Shown here one piece after another: positions 34,126-47,566 of a stretch of 64,000 bases of DNA (position 1 is its first letter; each line of letters starts with the position of its first letter). A program made the position numbers and the translations under genes. The stretch is from Piscicola geometra (taxonomy: Eukaryota; Annelida; Clitellata; Hirudinida; Piscicolidae). Below the pieces are notes generated by a model that was given only the letters and a program-made list of their open reading frames with translations, was not told the DNA's origin and did not search any database. The stretch spans positions 8,743,626 to 8,807,625 of the forward strand of contig OX030958.1 of NCBI GenBank assembly GCA_943735955.1, in the 5' to 3' direction.

Positions 34126-35164
34126 AGTTGTGGTTGTTTTTGGCGTCCGAAATCAATTAAAACTTAGAATAATTTATCTATAAAAAACACTTATGTTTAC
34201 AGGTTATTTTTGGATATATACATAATACCGAAATACCAGCAAGTCCAAAATGCTTTGAACAGAAAATTGAATGACTTAGAGTCTTAATTAAACTCTAATT
34301 ATTAAATTTAATTATTAAAGACTTAAGTAGTAAAGAAGCTCGACATCACATGATAATTCAACGCTATCGATGCCTTCTAAAATTAAAATGTGTCCTCAAC
34401 CCTTCCACGTACCACTTTTCAGACAGAATTCACTTTTCAGATAGCCATGCCACACATACTATTTTCAACTTTTTATTAATCTAGCGCAAAAAGCGTCACA
34501 TCGCTTCAAATACTAACGTGAACGTTCAAGGAATGTGTATCCAGACGTGTTTTTCTAATATATATTCAAATGTATATGTGTGTGCATGTAAGCATCGATG
34601 TGATCAAATGATTGTACACTCAACAGACTGACGTACGCCCACGTACAAAGATACACAAACCACGTTACAAAATGTTCTGGCCTGGGTGGTTAAGACAGAC
34701 CAGTGACTGTGGAATCCACTCTGTGTGGATACATCCGAGGAAGTACATGTAGCAATGCTACAATACATGTAGCATTAGAGAGGAATTTGCACATGCCGTC
34801 AACATGCCGTCGAGCTCAGCACACCTGACTTATTCAATAAGTTATTGATCGTTCTACAAAAGACTTGAGTTATGAAATGACTTGATTGACTCAATGCATC
34901 CCATAATGCTGGTCATATGAACTGAAGAAGCGTCTGTCCCTAAATGAGTGGTTGAAAAAACGAGGTCTTTTTGACCGTCAAAAAAGTCATCTGCTTTATC
35001 CTTTCAGGCATCAGTCTTCAACCTTGAAGTCCTTCGGTTTTTGGTCTTGGTGACTGTAACTTTGCGATTATATAATGTGAGGTACTTAAGACTGTAATTG
35101 TTGTGAGACTAGTGCTTCATGAATGTCAAGTGGTCGAAATAGTAGTTCGGTTTATCCTTCATGT

Positions 35165-35416
35165 TGGGGAGCGGGGATGGCTTAGTTGGTAGACGTCGGA
35201 CTTGCAACTTAAAGGTTGCCAGTTTGAATCCTTGGAAGCAACCGTGAACTATCATATACCTAGTGTATGTGATGCGGTGTTTGCGACGTATGCATTGAAA
35301 GATGTGTACGTCGTGTGGAGTGGCGCCTTGGCGCATAAGAACCATGGTTCTCAGAACCATTGTAACATGGCATGCGTCTGTCAGGCTGTGAATAGTATAG
35401 ACCAAAAAAAAAAAAT
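35165..35416 (+). mobile_element. tRNA-derived SINE
   Basis: The head resembles a tRNA: TGGCTTAGTTGG is a perfect pol III A box (TRGCNNAGYNGG), and GTTTGAATCC about 40 bases later is a B box one base from consensus. A unique body of about 180 bp follows, ending in CTGTGAATAGTATAGACC and a poly-A run of about 11. A functional tRNA is unlikely because the anticodon arm does not pair. The tail motif GTCTGTCNGGCTGTNAATA recurs near 44230. Confidence 0.75.
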
Positions 35417-36420
35417 GTTGCACCTTTATGTTCTCAATCTCACCCGCTTTTAAATATATATTTATATTTACGTTTTAAGGGTTGACGGTTAAAACATACT
35501 TGTCTAATATTTAATTTGGTGATCGTGATGATCAGAGCCAAAATGATTCGAAGCATGGAATAGACATTGTAAGCAAACCTCTGGACCTACTCCAGGCTCC
35601 TGTCTCATTTTAGTGACTATTGAATACAATAAAGTTTAGGGAGTTAAAAACCACGCAGATCTTTTGACCTCTGTAATGGTTATTCATTAATAAACATAAA
35701 TAAAACGAACAAAATAAAAAAGAAAAATAAATAAATAAAACATTTATATACCCACATGCATATAAAAATATACATATGCATATACATTGCATACATATAA
35801 TAAATTAATAAACATTATAAAAATAATTAATGAGTATAACATAATTAAAATTATTAATAAAATATATTTATGTGTATGTAACACATTAATTTATTATTAT
35901 TATTATGTCATAATCACATTTATAGTTATACATCATGGGATGGTTTTCCCAGTACTTATCTTATTCAAACTTTCCCATTAAGTAGATTTTGTCGAAAAAT
36001 TATAGGTCTAGCGGAGTTTTGTTGAAATTTTCTGGACTTTCACTTCAATAGTTAAAAAATAAAATTTTCGTTTGAGTATTCTGTTTTTTGTTTGTTTTTT
36101 TGTTTATTTTTTTTGTATACGAAGATACTTAATCGAAAGTTTAAATGTATTCAACAGATGTTTTTTGAATTTTTAAAACCATTTTTAGATTATTATTGGA
36201 ATATAACTTTTTTAAAAGTAAATCTTTAAAAAATATTAGATAAATAGGATTAAATAATTTAAACGTTAAACAATTTAAAAGGAAGTAACCAGGCCATTGA
36301 GTCGCTTACATAGTTCAGTAAGTTATTTCATTAAAGTGTTTAAATTGGAAAAAGAAGCGGTAAATACGTCAAGTGTACTTTCTTTAATTAGGTTAAAATG
36401 GAAACAATTCTCGTCACCAA

Positions 36421-36480
36421 CCAATCAATCAAATAACTTTCTATAGCGCTCTTTCCTGAAATTCAAGAGCGCTCAAATAG
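36421..36480 (+). repeat. AATCAATC/AGCGC short dispersed repeat, copy 1
   Basis: CAATCAATCAAAT, then TATAGCGCTCTTT, then AAGAGCGCT, giving a small inverted AGCGC pair. Related copies at 36688 and 56503. Confidence 0.7.
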
Positions 36481-36687
36481 TAGTTCTTCAAAGTGGCTCA
36501 AACTGAAACATCATGGTTTCATAAGATAAATGAAATCTAGTTCCAAAAATCCATTAGAATAAAAAAATTACATATTGTTTCAGCAATTGTTGTCCTAATT
36601 TACAAAAAAATAATTAAGTGCTAGAAAGTTAAATAAATTTGACTTTAAACTTCGATTTTGTTTTAAACAAATTAAATATATGACTAT

Positions 36688-36752
36688 CAATCAATCAATC
36701 ACTAATAATTTGTATAGCGCCCTTTAATAAATGAACAAAAGCGCTGTCATCT
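36688..36752 (+). repeat. AATCAATC/AGCGC short dispersed repeat, copy 2
   Basis: CAATCAATCAATCAC, TTTGTATAGCGCCCTTTA and AAAAGCGCT, same order and orientation as the copy 270 bp upstream. Confidence 0.75.
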
Positions 36753-36848
36753 AAATTAGAAATCAAATTTTTCTATGTAAATAACTTCTGTAATATATCA
36801 ATTAAAATTTTACAAATAATTTACTATCAATTCATTTTAAATCAATCA

Positions 36849-39800
36849 ATGGAAAATTATATTAAGGAAGCTAATGCAATTGTTGACCAAGCTGCAGAAG
36901 TAATTTCATTTTATTAAATGATTTCAAATATGAATATGTTCATATATTATAGTGTAATAATAAGTAGTATAATATAATAAGAATACTATGCTTAATACAA
37001 TCAAAAATATTAAAAGGTGATCAAAAAAGCTTTTTATGAAGAAAAGAATGTGGTAACAAAAGAGGGTTTTGCAGATTTAGTGACAGAAACTGATAAAGCT
37101 GTTGAAGAAATGATTTTCAAGCATCTAAAGCCTAAATTTGAAGATCATTGGTAGGTTTTGATATTATATGATTCCATAAATGGTGATTATGGCCACCATT
37201 TATAATAATTATAACTGTGTTTTTATTAAAGTGTTTTAAATAAGCCAAATTTTATTTCAAATATGTTGTATAAATAATCAAAAGTTGAATTAAAATGTTA
37301 AAAAATCTAAATGTGTATAATTAATCCAGAAAATCCATAAATATTCATAGTTATAAGCATATAGTTATGGGTATATAGTTGTAGCTATATCGAAAAGCTA
37401 AAAAAGAAGAAAAGTGTTAACATCGGCCAGGGTGAAAGCACATGAAAAATAAAATGATGCAGCAGAAAAACTAAGATTTGCAAGATCTGACTGCATACCA
37501 ACAGAAGACAATCAGTGTGGAGTCATTCTACCCATTTCTCAGAAAGATATGGGAAGAGGGGGAAGTCCCAAAAAAATGGAAAGAGGCTTATATCGTTAAG
37601 CTTTTTGGTGCTACTTTAGTTTCTGTTACAATGACACTATTGTTCATCCAAAAAAAAGTGTTCTTTCACATCCTCTTGAACCACTGAAAGATGCAGTAAA
37701 CCCACATCTTCGAGATCAAACAAAGCAGTTTTCGATCATGCCCAGATCAAAGTTAAACCATGTGATTCATTTTGGAACAATCGCAGGATAGGAACTTGCT
37801 CTTTTATGTGAGCTTCATCGACAATTAGAAGGTGTTTGAAGGTGTGGGCAGGGAGATCTTTTGGAAACTACCATAGAGGGCTGAGAAGGATAAGTGACAT
37901 CAGCAGGATTGACTATGGCATATTCGCATTTTTCTATCATTGCAAACTCTTAAAGCTTCTCCACCATTCCAATGCCACCATGCAGCTTCGTAGGAGAGGA
38001 GTCGTTCAGTGGCCACATCGACCTGACAGACGCGCCCACTTGGGTACTCGACCCGATCGACGGCACCACCAACTTCGTGCATCGGTCAGCGCATTCCTCA
38101 ACCTTCGACCGTCTTAAAACGACTCAGCCATTAATTTGTGTAGCACCTGTTTTTTTCTGCGCCTTGCAGTTGTTCTGTTAAGACGAGTTTATGACTCATT
38201 TAATACCCAATAGCACACAACCTCCCGACAGCTTCCCTTGTTGTGTCATCTCACTGGCACTGATGATCAGAAGGCAGGTGACCATCTTTCACACTTCATC
38301 TACGAAGCTTTTCTTTCTGACCAATGCTGAAATTATAGTGCAATTCACTCTATAAACTTTACAATGTATACATCGGGTAAATAAAAATTCATTTATAATG
38401 AGTTTTAGTAAAGTTAATCGATTAGAACTGCAAGTTAAGAATCTCACTTTTGCCATGAACCTAGTGCACTTGTATTGCCTCTGTCGGCAAGCCCCAGTGC
38501 AGCTTGTAACTTATCTCTATAACCATCTTTTTCTTGAATTTATAAAGTATTGTGTTGTACTGTTTCAAGCTTTTCGTGTAATTCACAATGAAATTTTATT
38601 AATTGAGATTATATTGCAATAATTAAGATTATATTGCAATAATTAAGATTATGTTGCAATAATTAGATTTATTCTACTAATTGATATTTTATTGAGTTTA
38701 TATTTTCTTGTTTAACCATTTTTTTTTGTGTAAAATCACATTGCGCTCACAATGCAGATTGAGTACGCAGTGGTTTTGAACCCGATGACGAAGGAGAAGT
38801 TCACCGCTGAGAAGGACAAGGGAGCCTACCTCAACGGGAAGAAGATCGCCGTATCTGCCGTCAAATGTAGCCACAATTGTCATCATCCTCATCTTGTTGT
38901 TATGCAACATTTATTTATTTATTTTTTGCTCAGATACATCGAAAGTTTCATCATTTCATACCACCACCACAGCACTGCGTGAGGCTTGCGTGCTGATCGA
39001 GTTTGGCAGCAGTAGAGAGCAAGAGATTCTGGACAAGAAGATGAACACCCTCTCGAAGATTGTCAAGCTGGTGCATGGGTAAGTTGCTGTGCTCATTTAT
39101 CCATTGTTTTCAGCCACCACCCTATATACCAGCATTAACCCTTTAAAATAACATACTACCACCTAATACCCACACTGCCACCTTAACCGTATAACCCATC
39201 AGCACCACACTACCACTTCATAACCCCCTCGCTACCACCATACAGCATCAGATCAACGGGCTCAGCGGCGCTGAACCTCTGTTACGTGGCGTGTGGCAGG
39301 AGTGACTTGTACTTTGAGTTTGGACCTCACATCTGGGACTTTTGCGCTGGTGTTCTCATCGTGCTCGAGGCAGGAGGTGTTGTCTGCAGCCCTGATGGTG
39401 TGTGTTGTGTGTGGTCGTGGGTGTGGTTTGTGGCCCTGATGGTGTGTGTTGTGTGTGGTCGTGGGTGTGGTTTGTGGCACTGATGGTGTGTGTTGTGTGT
39501 GGTCGTGGGTGTGGTTTGTGGCACTGATGGTGTGTGTTGTGTGTGGTCGTGGGTGTGGTTTGTGGCACTGATGGTGTGTGTTGTGTGTGGTCGTGGGTGT
39601 GGTTTGTGGCACTGATGGTGTGTGTTGTGTGTGGTCGTGGGTGTGGTTTGTGGCACTGATGGTGTGTGTTGTGTGTGGTCGTGGGTGTGGTTTGTGGCAC
39701 TGATGGTGTGTGTTGTGTGTGGTCGTGGGTGTGGTTTGTGGCACTGATGGTGTGTAGTGAGGGGGAGGGGTGGTATATAGTAGTGGTTCGAGGTGGTAAG

Positions 39801-40161
39801 TTATATGGTAGTGGTTGGATGTGGAGTGATATGCCACATGATAGTAGTATGTGGTGGGGTGCTAAATAGAAGGGTGTGATGGCGGGTGTTAGTGGTGTGT
39901 GGTGGTGGTATGCTACGGAGTAGTGGTTGAACATTGGGTAGATGTTACATGGTAGTGGTGTGAGGTTGGATGGCATATTACATGGTAGAGACTATTACAC
40001 TTTCGTGATGTTCATCTTCAAAGTATATTGAATTGAGGCCACCACCACCACTAGGCAGCAGTCTCGACCTTCTGAGCAGGAGGATTTTGGCTGCAGGCTC
40101 ACAGGAAATCGCCAATGAGGCCATTCAGCACATTGAGCAGATCGACTATGCCAGGGACTAG
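36849..40161 (+). CDS. IMPA1: Inositol monophosphatase
   Basis: Mg-dependent, lithium-sensitive phosphatase that frees myo-inositol from its monophosphates for phosphoinositide recycling; cytosolic. Eight exons: 36849-36899, 37017-37150, 37986-38084, 38232-38277, 38758-38866, 38934-39078, 39246-39397 and 40055-40161; all phases close, 280 residues against 277 in human. Seen: [13 protein letters not shown], metal ligands GEE (Glu66-Glu67), [14 protein letters not shown] (Asp84, Asp87), [45 protein letters not shown] (Asp226, third metal ligand), [21 protein letters not shown]. The start is the first Met and fits the family length. Introns hold a retrotransposon fossil (37478), a 20-bp tandem repeat (38606) and a 44-bp minisatellite that overlaps the 3' end of exon 7 (39391). 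Confidence 0.95.
37478..37790 (+). pseudogene. Fossil of a non-LTR retrotransposon reverse transcriptase
   Basis: Inside IMPA1 intron 2. It translates to [20 protein letters not shown], then, in the same frame after a gap, [10 protein letters not shown], and in a shifted frame [11 protein letters not shown]. These recall the IWEEGxxPxxWK and KVFxxxLLNRxxxxVxPxLRDQQ blocks of animal non-LTR reverse transcriptases. Stops and frame breaks show it is dead. The clade (RTE-like or Jockey-like) cannot be set from so little. Confidence 0.65.
38606..38668. repeat. 20-bp tandem repeat, about 3 copies
   Basis: Unit ATTGCAATAATTAAGATTAT in an IMPA1 intron. Confidence 0.85.
39391..39760. repeat. 44-bp minisatellite overlapping an IMPA1 splice donor
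   Basis: Eight and a half units with exact 44-bp spacing (CCTGAT or ACTGAT at 39391, 39435, 39479 and so on to 39743). The first unit includes the last seven coding bases of exon 7 and its donor CTGATG|GTGTGT, so each unit repeats that donor sequence. Confidence 0.95.
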
Positions 40162-40557
40162 AAGTTCTAGGGAGGGTATGCAAGGGTTGGCGGATTGACG
40201 AGCGTGGAGTGATAACGCCTGGAAACTTGCTTTCAATGATCTCATGGACTTGCATTCAGTTGACCGGTGGTTGTTGCAATTTCGTTGAGACTCTATAGTT
40301 AGTCACCATTCCATAAAGCGTTCAAAGCATGCTACAGAAGTGGTTGTCCTAAGAACGATATTCGTTCCATGAAATCTACTAACGCTTAAACACACTAACA
40401 AGTTATTTGACGCAAGATTGACGACAGTAGCACGATTGCAAAACTGCTTATTATAGAATTAACAAACATTATATGAAAAAAGCAACATTAAAAGAAATTA
40501 AAGCCTAAGTTAGGGCACCACTGCTTCTGTGGTGGTGCTGCTGGTAGCGAGGAGAAG
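40162..40557. other. Convergent 3' region, IMPA1 and MEMO1
   Basis: 396 bp between the two stops, shared by both 3' UTRs. No further feature seen. Confidence 0.7.
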
Positions 40558-42396
40558 TTAGTGCAGGATCAAGGAGGCAGAGGCGTAGCTGACGGAGGAG
40601 TCGTGCTTCGACTTGCACTCACTCGACTGCGCGTACTGCAGGAACTTCAACGACGACTGCACATTCACCTCCTTCAGAATCTGTTTGGTTAGGGGAACAA
40701 CGCACAAATCATCTAGCCAATCATCAGGAATCGACTATATGCAGCAGCATCAATGCATGAGCGAGCACTTACAGCAAGCAGCAGCGAGATGGGGTGCCTG
40801 CCACAGATGGTGTTCTGGAACTTCTTCAGATAGGCGTGGAAGGCCTGGTGGTCCTGCGCCTCGATCAACCGCATGCCCTGCAGGAAGTGCACAGCAATAT
40901 AGACACCAGCGTCAGTATACGACCGAAATAAACCTTGGACGAAATAGCCCTTTGAAAAATTAGGCCTTGGGTTAGATCTATTTTTTAAGATTTATTTCGT
41001 CCAAGGTCTATTTTATCCCTAATGCATCAGCGCATGCAAACACGCCTCATGGTCGAGTTTCTTGATCGACTGCCAGATCTCGCCATCTGCCTTGTCGTAG
41101 TAAGTGTACCTGAACCTCGAGCCTGCAGTGTTTGTGTTGAGGCGCTTTTAGACATTTCAATGTGGAGTTATTCATTATTTTCAGCGCCTATCTACGCGTA
41201 AGCATTGCTCCAGTAAATCTTCAAAACAGCCATATCATTCAACAAATACACACGTTGCACAGACATGTTATAGTTCTCCAACTTGTGTCTACTTATTACA
41301 GCGAATCTTCTCACCCCAGTGACAAAAATCTGACGAGAAAATGAAGAGGTTTTCTGGCTGGGTGAAGTAGGAAGCGAGCAGATGACCATACTCCTGCTGC
41401 TTCGTGAAACTCAACGAACCCACCAAGATGGCCACCAGTTGGAAGTTCTTCTGATGCCTTGTGTGAGGTGGTAGTTTTAATAGGCAACAGTTGCCATAGC
41501 AACAGATGTCATGACAACAAAGTAATTCTCTAATTGCTCACTTTTCCATGACCTTGGCGATGTATGGCAGATGCATCTCAAGACTGTGTTCATCCTCATC
41601 AGTCTCCTTTGACATCAGCTCAAACTTGGCTGTTCCAGCCAACTGCTTGTTCACTATTGTTGTTGTTGCAGGGATGTGTTAGTTTAAAATAGCCTTTGCA
41701 ACTCATACTAAATGAATTGTTTCATTATCAAATGAAAATATTTCCAACAACTTAACCAACCCTCTTGGTCAATGGGTAGGTCATAAAGAGGTGTGGAGTA
41801 GAATGCGTTGTTTGTCAGTGCACAGCCATCCAAGTGAACATGGTGAGAAGGCCCCAGTAAAAAGATTCTTTTGCTTTAGAGATTAAATTAAATAACTAAT
41901 TAATTATTTAAATAAAATTTAAGTTGCATATTAAATAAATTGAAATTATTAATATTGTTTATCGTACTTCAAATAAATTTTAAAAAAGCTCACACAAGAG
42001 CGGGATCAATCTGTTTATAAGCATGTGCAGCACATGGTCCTGAGTAGGCGTACCCTGCATGTCTTTTAAAAATTTGATAATTAAATGTTTCTATATTATA
42101 TTTAATATATCATAAAATATTAGAGATGAAGATGATTTTTTGCCAAATAGATTTTTTAAAAAAATAATAACATTGAAGAATACAAACGGGGCGATGAGAG
42201 CTTTTGCAGGACCATGGCTGAATGCAGCTTTTGCAAGCCAACCCTCCAGCTCTTTGTTCAACTCCACCCCTGAAGATGTGTTAAAATAATTGAAAAAAGT
42301 TTTTTCTGATAGATTTTTTCTTGAACGATTGTTTAATAAATTACCATTGCTTTTGTACCAAGAGCCTGCATGGCTAGCATGTCTGTGCTTAGACAT
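40558..42396 (-). CDS. MEMO1: MEMO1 homologue
   Basis: Conserved Memo family protein related to metal-dependent class III dioxygenases; in mammals it acts in ErbB-linked motility and redox or iron handling. Nine exons: 42396-42345, 42269-42188, 42062-41994, 41867-41761, 41653-41542, 41457-41315, 41122-41046, 40877-40773 and 40680-40558; 289 residues against 297 in human. Seen: [115 protein letters not shown] and [13 protein letters not shown]. The metal-site trio His46, His77 and Cys239 matches human His49/His81/Cys244. The junction between exons 7 and 8 aligns without gap only if the intron uses a GC donor (41045-41044). Confidence 0.95.
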
Positions 42397-42763
42397 TTTC
42401 CTTAAATACTGAGAAATAGTTAAAGTACTTTTTAAAAGTGAATTTCATTAGAAAATGAAATGTTCTGAATGCCAAATAATTTGAAAAAATAAACTCAAAA
42501 AATAGTTTTATCTAAAACATTTTCTAATGAATGCAAAATTAGAATATTAAAAAAAAGTGGTTATAAAATATTAAAACCATGATTAACTTTTAACCCTTTG
42601 TCATTTTCTTTAAAAAACACTTTTAAAAAAACTAAAAGTAAACTCTTATAGTTTTCTTTGTGGGGCATTATAAATGCTTCAAATTTTTGGTGTAGTGATT
42701 TTTCACAGTTAATTACTAAATTAATTAAATAAGTTACTTTTTATAAGCTGATAAACTAAACTA
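42397..42763. promoter_or_regulatory. Head-to-head intergenic region, MEMO1 and TFIIE-alpha
   Basis: Only 367 bp separate the two start codons, so both promoters and both 5' UTRs must lie here. It is very AT-rich, with no clear core promoter motif. A shared bidirectional promoter is inference from spacing. Confidence 0.5.
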
Positions 42764-44976
<2,213 letters not shown>

Positions 44977-45224
44977 TGTACTAGTAGTAGATGTACTAGT
45001 AGAAGTATTATTAGTAGATGTACTAGTAGTACTATCATGCTGTTTATAGATCAGCGCTTGGAGGATTGGTCGTATATAAAAAAGATGATGAGAATGATGA
45101 TGATATTGATGATGATGAAAAAGTTCATTGTTAAGAAGAAATGTATTCTAATTTTAAAATATAGAAAGCATATTTATTCGATTGAATGACAATGCCATAA
45201 AAAGATAATTTGTACAATTACAAT

Positions 45225-45230
45225 AATAAA
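45225..45230 (+). terminator. Candidate polyadenylation signal for TFIIE-alpha
   Basis: AATAAA 430 bp after the stop, beyond the TAG microsatellite. If used, the microsatellite is transcribed into the 3' UTR. Confidence 0.4.
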
Positions 45231-45533
45231 TACTGCATTTACTAGGTGTGCCTACTTTGTGGGACGATATGTTTATCCTCAAATCGCAAATGCACTGAAA
45301 CATCAAGATTGCAACAGCAGTTGAAAGTTCAGGCGTGGAAGTTTTGTGGATTTCATGAAGTTCAAATGACCATGCAAGCAGCATTCAATGCATTAGTTGG
45401 TCTAGATCTTGGGAGGCTATGATCTTCACCCCTAGATAGTGTTCATTGTTTTAGTTTTGTGGATTCCTATTTGAGCGCATTAGAAGCGACAAGAAGTTAC
45501 AGAAACACAATTAAATATGAAAGGATATCTAAA

Positions 45534-46918
45534 TTAAATGATTTCTGAAAAGCTCACATCGTGGCCCCAACGAGACCACGATGTGCACTCACCAGCTTTC
45601 TTCATTTCCTCATAGGCCTTCATAGTACTCTCCACACCCACTCCAGCCGATGCGTCAGCTATCATGTACGTGTCGTATCCTGTGGGCAGATATTTTTTTG
45701 TTCAGATGTTTAATTCTTTCAAAACGAACTTTACGAGGGGGAGAGTATAATGCAAGAAAACCTAGTTTCGCTGAGTCGAGGACTGTGAACTTGACGCAGT
45801 AGTCGCTAGCAAGGCCTAGCACGAAAAGCCTTCGGATGCCTTTGGAGGTGAGTTGGTGGTGGAGACTGGTCATGGAGAGGTGTCCATTGTCGAAGAAGGC
45901 TGAGTAAGAGTCCACCTTCGTTGAAATGTTCAACGTTCTCAAAATATTTTTGAGATGTTAAATGCGTTATTTCTGGTGATCAAGTTAATGGAAAGATAAT
46001 TGAAAGATTTTCTAAGAAACCAAAACATCAGAACATTGCAAAATATAAAGTGGTAACCGAAGCTAAAAAATCAAAACGTGTAAAGGATAAAACTCACATT
46101 TCTATCTTCTCCTTTGTAGACAAAAAAATTATTTTCGGAATTCTTAGAGACTATCAAAGAAGGAGCCAAATTGACCTCATCAGTGCCTTGGACGCAGTGG
46201 TCAGGCCAGAGGTCTTGCGCAATGCTGAAGTTTGCAACGGAACAATCGTTGGTTCTTCGCTGGTTTCGCAGCATTGTAGGCTGGCATAGGTGGCCTGAAA
46301 GGGAAAGTGGTTGAGAAAATTGGTTTAAATGGTTGAGTTGATTGATTTGGAACGAGGTAAGAATATATTTTTTATTACAATTATAAATAGTGTCGATATA
46401 TTTGAGGTTTCTCATTAGCCTTACTGGATAATCATCCACATGCATACATCTTCGAGCACCATTTTATGCCTATATTCAATAATAAAAGTGATAGTGCAAA
46501 AATAAGCTATAATAGACCAACCATCAGAGTCGTAGTGGAGTCTTACTAATGGGGTGGTTGCACGGTGTTGAGAAGCGAAAGAGATGTGGTCTGGAGGGTG
46601 GTGGTCCAGAGTGTAAACGACGCAAGAAAAGTCATAGCGCTGGAGGATGCGGTTGATGGTGGGGATGATGCGGAGGCTTCCTGGCACTGGAACACTGCCG
46701 CCTTCGAGGAAACACCGCTGAACGTCGATGACGAGCAGTGCTGACGGCGAAAGGGGCTCACTGTTTGATGCAACGCACACTTCTTTGTTTGGCGAGTCTT
46801 CGAAAAAGAGGTCTGTCAACTTTCGAAGATTGCATTTTTCATGATCAATTTGTTTTCTCAGACAATCTAAGCTCGTTAGTAATAAAGACAGTATGACTAG
46901 AGAAGTAAAGAAAGACAT
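45534..46918 (-). CDS. Nicotinamidase with a predicted signal peptide
   Basis: Isochorismatase-fold hydrolase turning nicotinamide into nicotinate for NAD salvage. Exons 46918-46522, 46294-46098, 45915-45762, 45679-45593 and 45544-45534, 281 residues; reading through the last 48-nt intron also stays open and gives 297. Seen: LLVIDVQRCF (Asp65), VYTLDHHPPDHISF (Asp105, His107 metal ligands), LWPDHCVQGT (His165), VYKGEDRN (Lys193), VDSYSAFFDNG, and VLGLASDYCVKF (Cys238). The Asp-Lys-Cys triad and metal site are complete. Before the catalytic domain, about 60 extra residues start with a hydrophobic segment, FFTSLVILSLLLTSLDC, that looks like a signal peptide; most nicotinamidases are intracellular. 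Vertebrates lack this enzyme. Convergent with TFIIE-alpha, divergent from the ABHD8-like gene. Confidence 0.9.
45555..45585. other. Perfect hairpin within the 48-nt mini-intron
   Basis: CACATCGTGG and CCACGATGTG, an exact 10-bp inverted repeat with an 11-base loop, inside the nicotinamidase segment between GTGAGT and TTTTCAG (45592-45545, minus strand). Confidence 0.85.
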
Positions 46919-47566
46919 CGTGAATTCTGTTTGAATGAAGAAGTTGATTCCAACAATTTAAATTTTTCGCTCCCACTTTTTCTAATTCATTAAATTGAGA
47001 AAGTTAAACGATTTGGATTTCAAAACTTATGCCTAATGCATAAAGACTAAACTTTGGCAATAACGACGACGCATAAAGCCTTCAGAGACGGGCTTGAAAG
47101 CCTCTTGAGACTGGCCACGTGAGCACTCAATGATACTCTTGTCAAAGGCTCGATAAACTACTCAAAAGATGCAGAAAAAGATTTTCAATGAACTTGAATG
47201 TGTCCCAAGCAGGAAGCCAAACAGTGTATTTGTACAAGAATGGCTGCTGAATCAGTCAAGCATCCCTTGTTTCATCCTGCAAACTCTTGCTTCAGTTTTA
47301 ATGTCTCTTGCACACAAAAAAGTCAACTTGGTGAAGATATGAACCAGCACAGTCAACTAAATTATTTTGTCGAAGGGCTAGAAGGACAGAGATGAAACGC
47401 TCTCTGAGATGTTTCAGCCAAAAGCTTCATGGCGAAAAAGAAAACTCGTTTTTCCGAGTTTGCATTCATGCGTGTTTCCTACTTTTACACAACTTTTACG
47501 TTTTTCACAAACAAAAACAAATAATTAAAATAACTTAAAAAAATAAAATTCATAAAAACAAAAAAA
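46919..47566. promoter_or_regulatory. Divergent intergenic region, nicotinamidase and ABHD8-like
   Basis: About 650 bp between the two start codons must hold both promoters. No recognisable motif beyond AT-rich sequence next to the ABHD8-like start. Confidence 0.45.

Larger units (their letters stand above)
33893..36848. other. Gene-free region between the GT14 gene and inositol monophosphatase
   Basis: Divergent intergenic region of about 3 kb. It is dominated by mobile-element debris: a GC-rich repeat (33965), a tRNA-derived SINE (35165) and two copies of an AATCAATC/AGCGC repeat (36421, 36688). No coding exon seen. Confidence 0.75.

Noticed and set aside
34680..34770. A second tRNA-like stretch with GGTGGTTAAGACAG
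   Set aside because: D-arm-like sequence only; no B box or tail that I can support.
35165..35240. A functional tRNA gene
   Set aside because: A and B boxes are present but the anticodon arm and acceptor stem do not pair, and a body plus A tail follow; a SINE fits better.
39262..39976. His/Thr-rich minus-strand frames of about 200 residues
   Set aside because: Artefact of the 44-bp minisatellite, antisense to IMPA1.
41328..41386. Splice donor GTCATC inside MEMO1 exon 6
   Set aside because: The frame continues straight into [12 protein letters not shown], which is conserved in the family, so there is no intron there.
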